Below, one piece after another: positions 37,847-46,237 of a stretch of DNA of 64,000 nucleotides. The number at the start of each line of letters is the position of its first letter. Within the stretch, counting starts at the first letter, position 1. The position numbers and the translations under genes are program-made. The stretch is from an uncultured Candidatus Entotheonella sp. (lineage in GTDB: Bacteria; Tectomicrobia; Entotheonellia; Entotheonellales; Entotheonellaceae): positions 853,489 to 917,488 of the forward strand of contig OY282375.1 in NCBI GenBank assembly GCA_958295825.1, in the 5' to 3' direction. The notes beneath the pieces are model-generated. The model did no database searches. It was not told where the DNA came from and saw only the letters and a list, made by a program, of their open reading frames with translations.

Positions 37847-37855
37847 ACTATACCA
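37847..37855 (-). promoter_or_regulatory. Possible extended -10 element for ribF
   Basis: On the minus strand TGG followed by TATAGT (37855-37847) lies about 65 bases before the ribF start. No -35 is evident. On the plus strand TTGACA at 37910-37915 could be a -35 for the TolC-family gene, but no good -10 follows. The rest of the gap 37783-38145 is an open but unconserved frame and holds no gene I can support. Confidence 0.25.
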
Positions 37856-38145
37856 TATCTCGCTTTCTCGCCTCCCCTGATGGATACTGGTAGCAAGGGC
37901 AGAATACGCTTGACATAACCCTTTATCCTCTGCAAAACTCGTAACTTCTGCTGGTTTGGATGCTAAGGCACACCTTTACGACTGTCACACCACCTGTCAC
38001 CAATTCAACCAACAGTCATCCGAACATCTGTCGGCGTGACCACCCGGCTTTGCTTTGGCTAAGGAAGAAGTTGCGCATCGGCCTGCACAAACGGGTTGTT
38101 GCCGATGTGCCTACGGGCGAGAGCGGCAACGACGAAAGGGGGTTA

Positions 38146-39765
38146 ATGAGCATGCAACGCGGTAGTCGCATGCACACATTGGGATCGATATTCGCTGCTG
38201 TCCGGCCAGTGCTGGCGTTGATAGTCGTTGTCTGTTTGAGCTACGCCGGGTGGACCGCCTCGCCGGCGCAGGCACAGCAACGCGAGATGGAATTGTCCCT
38301 GCGCGAGGCTACGGCCTTTGCCCTGCAAGGCAATCTGAACATTCAAATCGCCGGCCTGGAGCCCCGCATCCGGCAGGCGCAGGTCGCCACCGAGGAAGGG
38401 ATATTCGATATCCAGTTGCACGCTTCGGCCAACGCGTCAGACTCCCGCCTGCTTTCCACCTCGCCCTTCTTCCAGGAATTCATCAACGATTCCGTTGCTC
38501 AGGACAACACGCAGGAACAGGCGATCCGTTTAGGGTTGTCGCGCCTCAATCGCTGGGGTGGCACGTACGGCGTGGAACTTTCGGAGGCGCACGTGGACTC
38601 CACCCGGCGCGTGCCTTTTCCTCCCGACACGCCCCCAGACCAGCAGCCGCCGCTGCGCAATGCCTTCAACACCGCGGAGCTACAGGTCAAAGTCACCCAG
38701 CCCTTGTTGAAGAACTTCGGCTCACAGGTCACCAACAATCGCATTGTCATCGCACAAAACAACCTGTCCATGTCCCAGGAAAATTTCCGCCAGCAAATTA
38801 CCGACGTAACCGCTCAGGTCCAGGAGGCCTACTGGGACCTTGTGTTTCGCCGTCAGGATCTGGAAGTACGACGCCAACAACGGGACTTGGCGGAGCAGCT
38901 CCTGGATCAGATTCGCAAGCAGGTAGCCGTTGGCACGCTGGCGCCCATCGAGGTGCTGCAGGCCGAAACGGAAATTGCCCGCGTCGAAGAACGCATTCTC
39001 GTTGCCGAGAACACGCTGCGGGCGACGGAAGACCGACTCAAGCGCATCATGAACTTTAGCCTGCTCGGCGAGTACGCGGACGCCGTGCTGTTGCCCGTTG
39101 ACACCCCGTCCTACGATGCCCGCACAATCAACCAGGAAGAACAGATTCGCCAAGCCCTGGAGCAACGCGTCGACCTCATGCAGGCGAAGCTGATGCTGGA
39201 AAATCAACGCGTCACGCTTATCTTCAGCGAGAATCAAGCCCTGCCCACCCTCGACGTGGAAACGAGTCTGCGCGTCAACGGTATCAGCAAGAACTTCGAT
39301 GACCACCTCGACACGTTTGATCCGGGTAAGCGGTATCGCTGGGACATCAGCCTGCAATTCAGCCGGCCATTGGGCAACCGACAGGCCAAGAATCGCATCA
39401 CGCAATCCCGCCTAGCCATCCGCCAGCAGATGCTGCGCATTCAGGATATGGAAGAGGAAATCATCCGACAGGTCCGCGCCGCCGTGCGGGACGTGATGAC
39501 CCATGCCCAGCGGGTGCGGGCCTCGCGCGTGTCGAGCCAGCTGGCGCAGAAGCAGCTCGAGGCTGAGAAGAAGAAGTTGCAAGTCGGCCTGTCAACCGTG
39601 TTCACGGTGCTGGATTTCCAGGAGGATCTGAGCGTCGAGCGCTCGAAGGAAATCAATGCCCTGACCGACTACCTGCAAGCCCTCGTCCGTCTCGAAGCGG
39701 TCAAGAACACACTCCTGAGTTCCTATAACATCACCCTGCAGCCGGACGGCCCGCGCTTGCAGTGA
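38146..39765 (+). CDS. TolC-family outer-membrane efflux protein
   Basis: 539 residues from ATG 38146 (AAAGGGGG five bases upstream). A signal peptide with the hydrophobic core VLALIVVVCLSYAGW ends at SPAQAQ. Two long helical halves typical of TolC follow: LREATAFALQGNLNIQIAG, VQEAYWDLVFRRQDLEVRRQ, VAVGTLAPIEVLQAETEIAR and, near the end, LQVGLSTVFTVLDFQEDL, VRLEAVKNTLLSSYNI. It forms the outer-membrane channel of an export system; no inner-membrane pump or adaptor is next to it. The frame upstream to 37960 has no support. Confidence 0.88.
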   Translation: MSMQRGSRMHTLGSIFAAVRPVLALIVVVCLSYAGWTASPAQAQQREMELSLREATAFALQGNLNIQIAGLEPRIRQAQVATEEGIFDIQLHASANASDSRLLSTSPFFQEFINDSVAQDNTQEQAIRLGLSRLNRWGGTYGVELSEAHVDSTRRVPFPPDTPPDQQPPLRNAFNTAELQVKVTQPLLKNFGSQVTNNRIVIAQNNLSMSQENFRQQITDVTAQVQEAYWDLVFRRQDLEVRRQQRDLAEQLLDQIRKQVAVGTLAPIEVLQAETEIARVEERILVAENTLRATEDRLKRIMNFSLLGEYADAVLLPVDTPSYDARTINQEEQIRQALEQRVDLMQAKLMLENQRVTLIFSENQALPTLDVETSLRVNGISKNFDDHLDTFDPGKRYRWDISLQFSRPLGNRQAKNRITQSRLAIRQQMLRIQDMEEEIIRQVRAAVRDVMTHAQRVRASRVSSQLAQKQLEAEKKKLQVGLSTVFTVLDFQEDLSVERSKEINALTDYLQALVRLEAVKNTLLSSYNITLQPDGPRLQ

Positions 39766-39792
39766 CGCCGCGCGGCCAGGTAAAGGGGCATC

Positions 39793-40233
39793 ATGCGGAT
39801 ACTGGGTCTGGACGTTGGCGACCGTCGCATCGGCGTTGCGATAAGCGATGAGCTGGCTCTCTTCGCTCAGGGCCTGTTCGTGCTCGAACGGCGTAGCCTC
39901 GCTGTCGACACAGCCGCTTTGCGGGGGGTGATGAGCGAATACGACGTCACCCGGATTGTCGTAGGCATGCCTCGGAACATGAACGGCTCGTACGGCCCGC
40001 AAGCAGACAAAACGACGGCATTCATCGACCGCCTCGAACAGTCCTGCAACCTGCCCTGTATCGCCTGGGATGAACGCCTCACCACACAGCAGGCCGAGCG
40101 CGTGTTGATCGCCGCCAATCAGCGGCGCAGCAAACGCAAGGCCGTGCGGGACAAGCTCGCCGCGCAACTTATCCTGCAAAGCTATCTTGATCACCAACGC
40201 CTGACCGCCGAGAGTCAACCCACCCAAGCGTGA
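39793..40233 (+). CDS. ruvX: Putative Holliday junction resolvase / pre-16S rRNA nuclease RuvX (YqgF)
   Basis: 146 residues, RNase H-like fold: LGLDVGDRRIGVAISDE, VVGMPRNMNGSYGPQA, WDERLTTQQAERVL and the catalytic Asp near DKLAAQLILQSYLD. It processes pre-16S rRNA 5' ends and has been proposed as a resolvase. AAGGGG lies just upstream of the ATG. Its stop overlaps the mltG start by four bases, so the two are co-translated. Confidence 0.94.
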   Translation: MRILGLDVGDRRIGVAISDELALFAQGLFVLERRSLAVDTAALRGVMSEYDVTRIVVGMPRNMNGSYGPQADKTTAFIDRLEQSCNLPCIAWDERLTTQQAERVLIAANQRRSKRKAVRDKLAAQLILQSYLDHQRLTAESQPTQA

Positions 40234-41255
40234 GGGACATCCCCGTGCCGCGCGCCCGCCACTTTGCCAAACAAGGCCCGTTCATTCTGGTTTTAGCCGC
40301 GGTTCTCGGCCTTGTGGGCACTTGGATTCTCGTCCACCAGCCGGCCGCCATCGAAGCAAGAGAACAGGTCATCCAGGTGAACCGGGGCGCGGGCCTACGG
40401 CAGATCGCCAGCCAGTTGCATGAAGCCGGTTTGATCCGTCATCCGCTACCCTTCGTCTTGTATGCCAAGGCCCGACGCATGGCGCCGCGTCTGCAGGCCG
40501 GGGAGTACGTGCTGAGCGCCAGCATGTCCCCGGTCGAAATCCTCGACCGCCTATACCGCGGCAAGGTCATGCACCACGCCCTGACCATTCCCGAGGGTGC
40601 GACATTGCGCGACATTGCGGCGTTGGTGAAGGCCAAGGGCATGGGCAGCGAGCAGCGAGTGCTGGGACTTGGCTCCGACCCTGCTTTCATAGAATCCCTC
40701 GGTCTCACCGTGCCGTCTCTTGAGGGGTATTTGTTTCCAGATACGTATCACGTGACGCGGGACATGGATCTAGCGGAACTGTTAACACTCATGGTGAGGA
40801 CGTTTGACGAAAATTACGTCTCGGAAATCGCCGCCAAAGCCGAAGGTCTGGGGCTGTCGCAGCATGCCGTCGTGACACTCGCTTCGCTGATCGAAAAAGA
40901 AGCCCAACTTGACTCGGAACGCGAAATCATCGCCGCTGTTTTCCACAACCGGTTGCGGCGCCGCATGCGCTTACAATGTGATTCCACGGTAATCTACGCG
41001 CTGGGCGAAGCTTTCCAAGGCAATCTGCGAAAGGCCGATTTGCGGATCGACTCGCCGTACAACACTTACCGCTATGCCGGATTGCCGCCCGGTCCCATCG
41101 CTAATCCCGGCAGGCGGTCGATCGACGCGGCGGTGGCGCCGGCCGCCGTGAAGTATCTGTACTTCGTGGCAACCAAGGAGAACGGCGCCCATCATTTTTC
41201 TAACACGCTGAAAGAGCACAACAGGGCCGTGCGAAAGTACCAACTCAATCGTTAG
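40230..41255 (+). CDS. mltG: Endolytic murein transglycosylase MltG (YceG)
   Basis: 341 residues. One N-terminal membrane helix (FILVLAAVLGLVGTWILV), a LysM-like domain (IQVNRGAGLRQIASQLHEAG), then the YceG core with LEGYLFPDTYHV, LASLIEKEAQ (catalytic Glu), VFHNRLRRRMRLQCDSTVIY and SPYNTYRYAGLPPGPIANPG in sequence. It cuts nascent glycan strands to end their growth. GTG start overlaps the ruvX stop (GTGA). Its stop overlaps the convergent permease gene. Confidence 0.95.
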   Translation: MRDIPVPRARHFAKQGPFILVLAAVLGLVGTWILVHQPAAIEAREQVIQVNRGAGLRQIASQLHEAGLIRHPLPFVLYAKARRMAPRLQAGEYVLSASMSPVEILDRLYRGKVMHHALTIPEGATLRDIAALVKAKGMGSEQRVLGLGSDPAFIESLGLTVPSLEGYLFPDTYHVTRDMDLAELLTLMVRTFDENYVSEIAAKAEGLGLSQHAVVTLASLIEKEAQLDSEREIIAAVFHNRLRRRMRLQCDSTVIYALGEAFQGNLRKADLRIDSPYNTYRYAGLPPGPIANPGRRSIDAAVAPAAVKYLYFVATKENGAHHFSNTLKEHNRAVRKYQLNR

Positions 41256-42409
41256 CGCCCTGCCCCGCCGTCGTTGCCAGACATGCTACGGCCTGTCCAC
41301 CCGATGCGCAGCAAACCGTGCACGTGGCGATGCAAGAGCAACGCCGTGAGCCCAAGCATGCACAGGTTGGGTAGCCAAGCCGCGAGCACAGGCGACAACC
41401 TGCTATCTTCGCCCAGCGCGTCACTGGCGCTAAGCAGGATGTAGTACACGAAGATACCGGCGATGCTGAGCAGGTACCCCGCCGACCGGCCGGAGCGGGT
41501 CTGGGTGGCGCCCAGCGCCGGGCCGAGGCCCGCAAAGATGATGCACGCAAAGGGCAGCGCGAAAAGCTTGTGCCAGAACAGCCAGAGGACTCTGGCATCT
41601 TCACCGAGCGCCTCTCGGCGAGCGATTTCCGCCCGCAATTGGTGGGGAAATAACTCGCGCACGCCAGCGGAGCCGGGCGACTGGCGCGCCAGTCGGGTAT
41701 CGAGGTCGAGTACAACGTCGTACTGCCCGAAGTGCACCAGATGATAGCGCGCGTCGGCAGGCGCAAATCGATGGATGATGCCCTTGCTGAGGCGCAAGAC
41801 GACCTGCAACGCCTCCGGCTGAACGAGCAATTCACCCTGCTCCGCCGTAATCACCTGCGTGACCTGCGAGCGATTGTCAGCGATAAAAATCCCCTCGAAA
41901 CGTTGTGCCTGGGGACGAGTACGTTCAACGTAGAACACCAGCCCCTTAAACGCGTCGTTAAATTCCTGCGGTCTCAGGTGGTAATAAGCACGGTCCCATG
42001 CAATATCGAAAACAAGTCGCTGCAGACCCTGAAAACTCCACGGCGATACATACATGAGGGCAAACGCCGACAGGGCGTAGGCCACCACGGCAATCGTGAA
42101 AAAGGGCAGCAACAGGCGATAGACGCTAATCCCCGCGGCGCGCAGAATCACGAGCTCGTTGTCCGCTGACATGCGATGGAGAGTTAGCGTGCAGCCCATC
42201 AGGAAGCCGATGGGCAGCGTCAGGCCGCTGACGGTGGGCAGGGTGTAACAGAGCAGTCGCCACGACATGCCGACGTCGAGGCGATTTTGTAGCACGAAAC
42301 TCGTCATCCACAGGAGCTTGTCGAGGAAGAAGACCCCGGTTGCCACCCCGAGGGCAACCAAGGTCAGGGGAACAAGCTCCCGGATGATGTGGCGGTCGAT
42401 GATGCGCAC
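41252..42409 (-). CDS. LptF/LptG-family LPS export permease
   Basis: 385 residues. RIIDRHIIRELVPLTLVAL begins the first membrane helix; MTSFVLQNRLDVGMSWRL, TLPIGFLMGCTLTLHRMSAD(N)E and the C-terminal helices FALPFACIIFAGLGPALGA and LLSIAGIFVYYILLSASDAL frame a periplasmic jelly-roll domain, as in YjgP/YjgQ. Only one such gene is here; LptF and LptG are usually adjacent, so the partner is elsewhere. Start is the GTG at 42409, fixed by AGGAG eight bases upstream; the frame extends to 42469 without a ribosome site. Confidence 0.85.
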   Translation of the reverse strand: MRIIDRHIIRELVPLTLVALGVATGVFFLDKLLWMTSFVLQNRLDVGMSWRLLCYTLPTVSGLTLPIGFLMGCTLTLHRMSADNELVILRAAGISVYRLLLPFFTIAVVAYALSAFALMYVSPWSFQGLQRLVFDIAWDRAYYHLRPQEFNDAFKGLVFYVERTRPQAQRFEGIFIADNRSQVTQVITAEQGELLVQPEALQVVLRLSKGIIHRFAPADARYHLVHFGQYDVVLDLDTRLARQSPGSAGVRELFPHQLRAEIARREALGEDARVLWLFWHKLFALPFACIIFAGLGPALGATQTRSGRSAGYLLSIAGIFVYYILLSASDALGEDSRLSPVLAAWLPNLCMLGLTALLLHRHVHGLLRIGWTGRSMSGNDGGAGR

Positions 42410-42490
42410 GGCGACCGCTCCTCTTTCGTGGCCGCTCGACATAGAAGGTTCGCATGGCGGCAAAATCAAGGATGATGGCGAGGCTGAGTC

Positions 42491-43336
42491 GTGAGGATAA
42501 CGGGTACCTCTACGGACAATTCTACGCGGTGCGAGCGACCTTCGATACCCGACCCGCTTGAGGCCGATAGCCTACAGCATTTGCTTACGACCAAAACATT
42601 GGGCCGAACTGTCCATATCAAGGCCCAGACGACCTCGACCAACGACATTGCGAAGCAGTTGGCGAAGGATGGGGCGCCGGAGGGGACCGTGGTTTTGGCC
42701 GAGCAACAACACCGCGGACGAGGGCGCCAGGGGCGCAACTTTGTCTCGCCGGCCGGCGTGGGGATTTACATGTCCCTGCTGTTGCGGCCCCAGGTTGAGG
42801 TCAGCCGTCTGCCGCAGTTGACCCTGCTGGCTGCGGTGGCGACGGCAGAGGCGATCGCCGAGGTAAGCGCGCTGTCTGTTCAATTGAAATGGCCGAACGA
42901 CATGATGATTCACAACAAGAAGGCAGGAGGCATCCTGACCGAAAGCGTTTTCCAGGCCAACCTGTCGCCCGTGGCCATCGTTGGCATCGGCCTCAACGTC
43001 AATACCGCTCTGGAGCAGTTCCCCTCCGACCTGCACTCCCGGGTTACCTCCCTGGCCCTGGCAGCCGGGCGTTTCATGTCCCGTCCGCAGCTCATCGCCG
43101 CCATCCTGACTCGCCTCGAACCGCTCTATCATACCTTTCAGCAACAGGGGCTCGCGCCCATCTTACCACGCTGGCTACACTACGGACGCATTGTCGGCAA
43201 GCCGGTCCGTTGCAGCACGGCGCGCGGCGTCGAAGAGGGCGTCGTATTGGGCCTGGATGAGGATGGCGCTTTGCTGGTGTGGGGCCGCGACGACTCGCGC
43301 CTGCGGGTCGTTTCCGGCGAGGTGGTGTTCCTGTGA
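42491..43336 (+). CDS. birA: Biotin--[acetyl-CoA-carboxylase] ligase
   Basis: 281 residues. TTSTNDIAKQLA, the biotin/ATP loop GRGRQGRNFVSP, LKWPNDMM, GGILTE and GIGLNVN are the catalytic core; a small SH3-like C-terminal domain follows (GRIVGKPVRCSTARGVEEG). There is no N-terminal winged helix, so it is a monofunctional ligase without repressor function. GTG start. It is divergent from the LptF/G gene. Confidence 0.93.
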   Translation: MRITGTSTDNSTRCERPSIPDPLEADSLQHLLTTKTLGRTVHIKAQTTSTNDIAKQLAKDGAPEGTVVLAEQQHRGRGRQGRNFVSPAGVGIYMSLLLRPQVEVSRLPQLTLLAAVATAEAIAEVSALSVQLKWPNDMMIHNKKAGGILTESVFQANLSPVAIVGIGLNVNTALEQFPSDLHSRVTSLALAAGRFMSRPQLIAAILTRLEPLYHTFQQQGLAPILPRWLHYGRIVGKPVRCSTARGVEEGVVLGLDEDGALLVWGRDDSRLRVVSGEVVFL

Positions 43337-43428
43337 AGGCCGAAGCGCATTTCTTGACACCGTCAGATCGCGCAAGTATGCTTTGAGACTCCCAGCCAAC
43401 AGGCGCGGCGCGATGGTCGCAGACTTGT

Positions 43429-43501
43429 GGGCGGTTAGCTCAGTTGGGAGAGCGCTGCCTTCGCAAGGCAGAGGTCGGGAGTTCGAATCTCCTACCGTCC
43501 A
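43429..43501 (+). tRNA. tRNA-Ala(CGC)
   Basis: 73 bases. Acceptor stem GGGCGGT pairs with ACCGTCC, with the G3-T70 wobble that marks alanine tRNAs. The anticodon arm is CTGCC-TTCGCAA-GGCAG, anticodon CGC, and the T arm has GTTCGAATC. No CCA is encoded. Confidence 0.95.
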
Positions 43502-43558
43502 TGCGGTTTTCGGACCGCCGGAGAAATGGACAGCCTGCCCATTTCTCGCCAGCACGAC

Positions 43559-43630
43559 GGGCGATTAGCTCAGCGGGAGAGCACTGCCTTCACACGGCAG
43601 GGGTCACTGGTTCAAATCCAGTATCGCCCA
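43559..43630 (+). tRNA. tRNA-Val(CAC)
   Basis: 72 bases. Acceptor stem GGGCGAT pairs with ATCGCCC. The anticodon arm is CTGCC-TTCACAC-GGCAG with anticodon CAC; the T arm has GTTCAAATC. It lies 57 bases after tRNA-Ala, so both may be one transcript. Confidence 0.95.
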
Positions 43631-43658
43631 TTCCCCCTTCACACCCCTGCCCTTTATC

Positions 43659-45317
43659 TTAACTGCGCGTCAGCCATTGTCCATAAACCGGGAACTGGCT
43701 GCAGACGATCTCAATGTAGGCCGGGACTCTGTCCTCATTGGCTGCCAGCGCACGTTGCAAGGCGCCAGCGATGTCGCCCGGTTCGGTCACCCGCTCGGTG
43801 TGTAAGCCGAACTCCTTGATGGCCTTCGACAGGTCAATCTCGTTGGGGCCGAGCACCCGGTGGGTGTAGGGATCGTGACCCTCGCCCCAGAAGCCTGGTC
43901 CGTATCCCGCAAAGCCGCCGTTGCTGACGTGTACGACCGTGACCCCCAGCTTTTCCCGCACCGGCACTTCCAAATTGCCCATCATGTAGCCAAGCCCCGC
44001 CTCACCCGTAACGGCCACCGCGCTGCGCTCCGGATACGCCTTCTTGGCGGCGACCACCGCGGCCAGGCTGTATCCCAACGAGGACACGTTGCCCCAGCCC
44101 AGGAAGCCCCTCGGAATGAGCGTGTCGTACACCGTGCTGAGCTGGTCGCGGGTGTTGCCGGACTCGTGCGTGACGAACGACTTGTGCGGGTCCAAAACCT
44201 TCATGAGCTCGCTGTACACGCGGTAGGGATTGATCGGCGCGTCATCGGAGGCCATCGCCTCCCGGTAGGACGCCAGGGCACTGTCGCGCGACGCCTTGAC
44301 CTCAGCCGCCACGCCGCCGGGCGAGCGGCCTTTTCCATCGGACTGCGTCGCCAACTCATCGCTCAGCGCCTGCAAGGAAAAACGGGCGTCGCCGATCAAG
44401 GCGTGCGCCGTCGGGAACACCTTGTTGACGTCCAGTTCGCTGACGTTGCAGGAGATGATGGTTTTCTTCGCCGCATTGGGAATGGCGTGACTGAATCGGC
44501 CCGGCGACAGGCTGGAGCCGACGGCGAGGATCAAATCGCTCTTCTTCAGGTATTCGGTCACCTGATCGCCGCGCACCCCGACAAACAACGGATGGCTTTC
44601 GGGAAACGCCCCCTTGGCCTTGAGCGTCGTGATCACCGGGACGTTAGCCAAATCGACGAACGTCCTGAGCTCGGCGGTCGCATCGGCATAGATGATCCCC
44701 TCGCCGGCATAGAGCAGCGGGCTTTGCGCTTTCATCAGCAGCTCGATGGCCAGCTTCACGTCAGCCGGATCGGGCAACGCCTTCCATCCCTTTACCGGCG
44801 TGTACGGGTCGGCGGTTTCGTCGTACTGCCCGGTGGCCTCGGGCACGGCCAGAATGACGGGTCCCGGGCGTCCGGTGCGCAGCATGGTGAACGCCCGGCG
44901 CATGAACTCGGGCACGCGCTCCGGCTTGTCGATGTAGCCGTACCATTTGGACACCGACTTGAGGCTGGCGGTGAGGTCAAAGTGCGAATTCTCGGAGCTG
45001 CCGATCGGCACGCCGTCGGTGATGCACAGCATTGGCGAGTTGTCCTCGTAAGCCTGCGCCAATCCCGCATAGGCCACCTGCAGCCCGGCAGCGTTCACGC
45101 CACCCTGCACCGTGGCCACGCCGATCTGTTTGCCGCCGGTGATGCGAGAGAAGGCATCCGCCACGGCGATGGCGTAGCGGTCGTCGCGCATCATGAGCAT
45201 CGGCACATTCTCGCGGCCGAGTGCGTTGTTGACCCTGCAGACGGGAAAGGTGGATATCCACTCCACGCCCTCCTGCTTGAGAATTCGTGCAATTCCGGTT
45301 GCGACGTCGGTAGTCAA
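43659..45317 (-). CDS. Thiamine-diphosphate-dependent enzyme, acetolactate-synthase-like, with variant catalytic motifs
   Basis: 552 residues with the three-domain POX/ALS layout: N-terminal PYR domain, central NAD/FAD-like domain (VPVITTLKAKGAFPESHPLF), C-terminal PP domain. The activator glutamate of the usual RHEQ motif is replaced by Asp46 (MRDDRYA), and the metal-binding GDG is GEA (438-440), with Asn466 correctly 25 residues later. Binding of ThDP looks possible, but chemistry may differ. TTG start at 45317 is supported by AAGGA seven bases upstream. Substrate unknown; a decarboxylase or ligase acting on 2-oxo acids or sulfonates is possible. Confidence 0.8.
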   Translation of the reverse strand: MTTDVATGIARILKQEGVEWISTFPVCRVNNALGRENVPMLMMRDDRYAIAVADAFSRITGGKQIGVATVQGGVNAAGLQVAYAGLAQAYEDNSPMLCITDGVPIGSSENSHFDLTASLKSVSKWYGYIDKPERVPEFMRRAFTMLRTGRPGPVILAVPEATGQYDETADPYTPVKGWKALPDPADVKLAIELLMKAQSPLLYAGEGIIYADATAELRTFVDLANVPVITTLKAKGAFPESHPLFVGVRGDQVTEYLKKSDLILAVGSSLSPGRFSHAIPNAAKKTIISCNVSELDVNKVFPTAHALIGDARFSLQALSDELATQSDGKGRSPGGVAAEVKASRDSALASYREAMASDDAPINPYRVYSELMKVLDPHKSFVTHESGNTRDQLSTVYDTLIPRGFLGWGNVSSLGYSLAAVVAAKKAYPERSAVAVTGEAGLGYMMGNLEVPVREKLGVTVVHVSNGGFAGYGPGFWGEGHDPYTHRVLGPNEIDLSKAIKEFGLHTERVTEPGDIAGALQRALAANEDRVPAYIEIVCSQFPVYGQWLTRS

Positions 45318-45557
45318 GGCAGTGTCCTTTTATAGTGGGGGGTTGCAAGCCTTTCGTGAGGGCGTGGCGTCCACACCGCGGCGGCTGACGAGGTAGCGCA
45401 TCACTATAAGTTACAAACCGGTGGCGGTCCATCTACAGCCCCGGTCGTGGCGGTCGTAAGCGTCGTTCCCTTTTGACCTGCGGTGAGGAATGGGCATAGA
45501 ATCTGCCTCCGTCCAATCTCTCTTCCAACCCGAACATGCCAAGAAGGAGAACCTATC

Positions 45558-45986
45558 ATGAGCGGCGCAGAGATTCTTTTCGACCACTTACACATCATCT
45601 GTGAGGAGCCGGAATCCGCCGCCGCGTGGTACGCCGACATGCTGGGCGGCACCGTCACCCGCCGCAGCGAAGTACGGGGTGCGCCCCAGATCGCGGTGCA
45701 GTTCAACGGCGCCACTATTCTGGTCCGCGGCCGACGTCCCGGGGAACAACCGGCGAAGCGCCCGCCCCTGCAATCGTTCGAGAATTTCGTCAGCCACGAT
45801 CAATGGGGCACCGATCACTTCGGCTTCAAGGTCGCTGGAGACCTGATCGAGTTCTGCGACGCCATCCGGGAAAAAGGCGGCAAATTTGCCGTGGAGCCGT
45901 ACGAATTCGCGCCGGGCACACGCATCGCCTATCTTGCCGGCCCTGACGGCGTGAGTATCGAGCTCGTCGAAAGCAAAGCCCGGTAG
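45558..45986 (+). CDS. VOC-superfamily (glyoxalase/dioxygenase fold) protein
   Basis: 142 residues. Two beta-alpha-beta-beta-beta modules: FDHLHIICEEPESAAAWYAD, then GTDHFGFKVAGDLIEFCDAI and YLAGPDGVSIELVE. His10 or His12, the His of TDHFGF and the Glu of SIELVE are the likely metal ligands. Substrate unknown. ATG at 45558 has AAGGAG eight bases upstream. It heads a plus-strand run with the AtzG-like gene and amidase. Confidence 0.85.
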   Translation: MSGAEILFDHLHIICEEPESAAAWYADMLGGTVTRRSEVRGAPQIAVQFNGATILVRGRRPGEQPAKRPPLQSFENFVSHDQWGTDHFGFKVAGDLIEFCDAIREKGGKFAVEPYEFAPGTRIAYLAGPDGVSIELVESKAR

Positions 45987-46039
45987 AAACCTGCCTTCGA
46001 CATTAAGTGTGAAATCAGTCGCTAGAGGAGTTGGCAAGC

Positions 46040-46237
46040 ATGATCGAAGACCACGATGCCCTCCAGCATGAGGCCGAGCGAGCCGGGCTTACCCAACTCT
46101 CGGAGACGCATTGGGCTCAGCTCGCCAAAGCCAAGGCGGCGGCTGAGCAGTTGCTACATGCTATTCCCCGCCATCTGCACATGTACGAAGAACCGGCCCA
46201 TATATTCCGGGCGGTGCAGCGGCGTGAGCATGACTGA
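46040..46237 (+). CDS. Small AtzG/GatC-like (DUF4089-type) protein
   Basis: 65 residues, ATG at 46040 with GAGGAG nine bases upstream. It is helical, ending IPRHLHMYEEPAHIFRAV, which resembles the short GatC-like partner AtzG of the amidase AtzE (D/E-EPAHVFR end). It overlaps the amidase start by eight bases, as expected for a subunit made in step with it. The identity rests on size, end motif and location, not on a database search. Confidence 0.65.
   Translation: MIEDHDALQHEAERAGLTQLSETHWAQLAKAKAAAEQLLHAIPRHLHMYEEPAHIFRAVQRREHD

Noticed and set aside
37960..38145. Upstream in-frame extension of the TolC-family gene
   Set aside because: It puts 62 polar residues before a good signal peptide; the ATG at 38146 has a strong ribosome site.
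43860..45335. A 491-codon open frame on the plus strand
   Set aside because: It lies fully antisense to the ThDP enzyme, which has clear family motifs; its translation is His/Arg/Gly-rich and matches nothing, as expected from antisense of a GC-rich gene.
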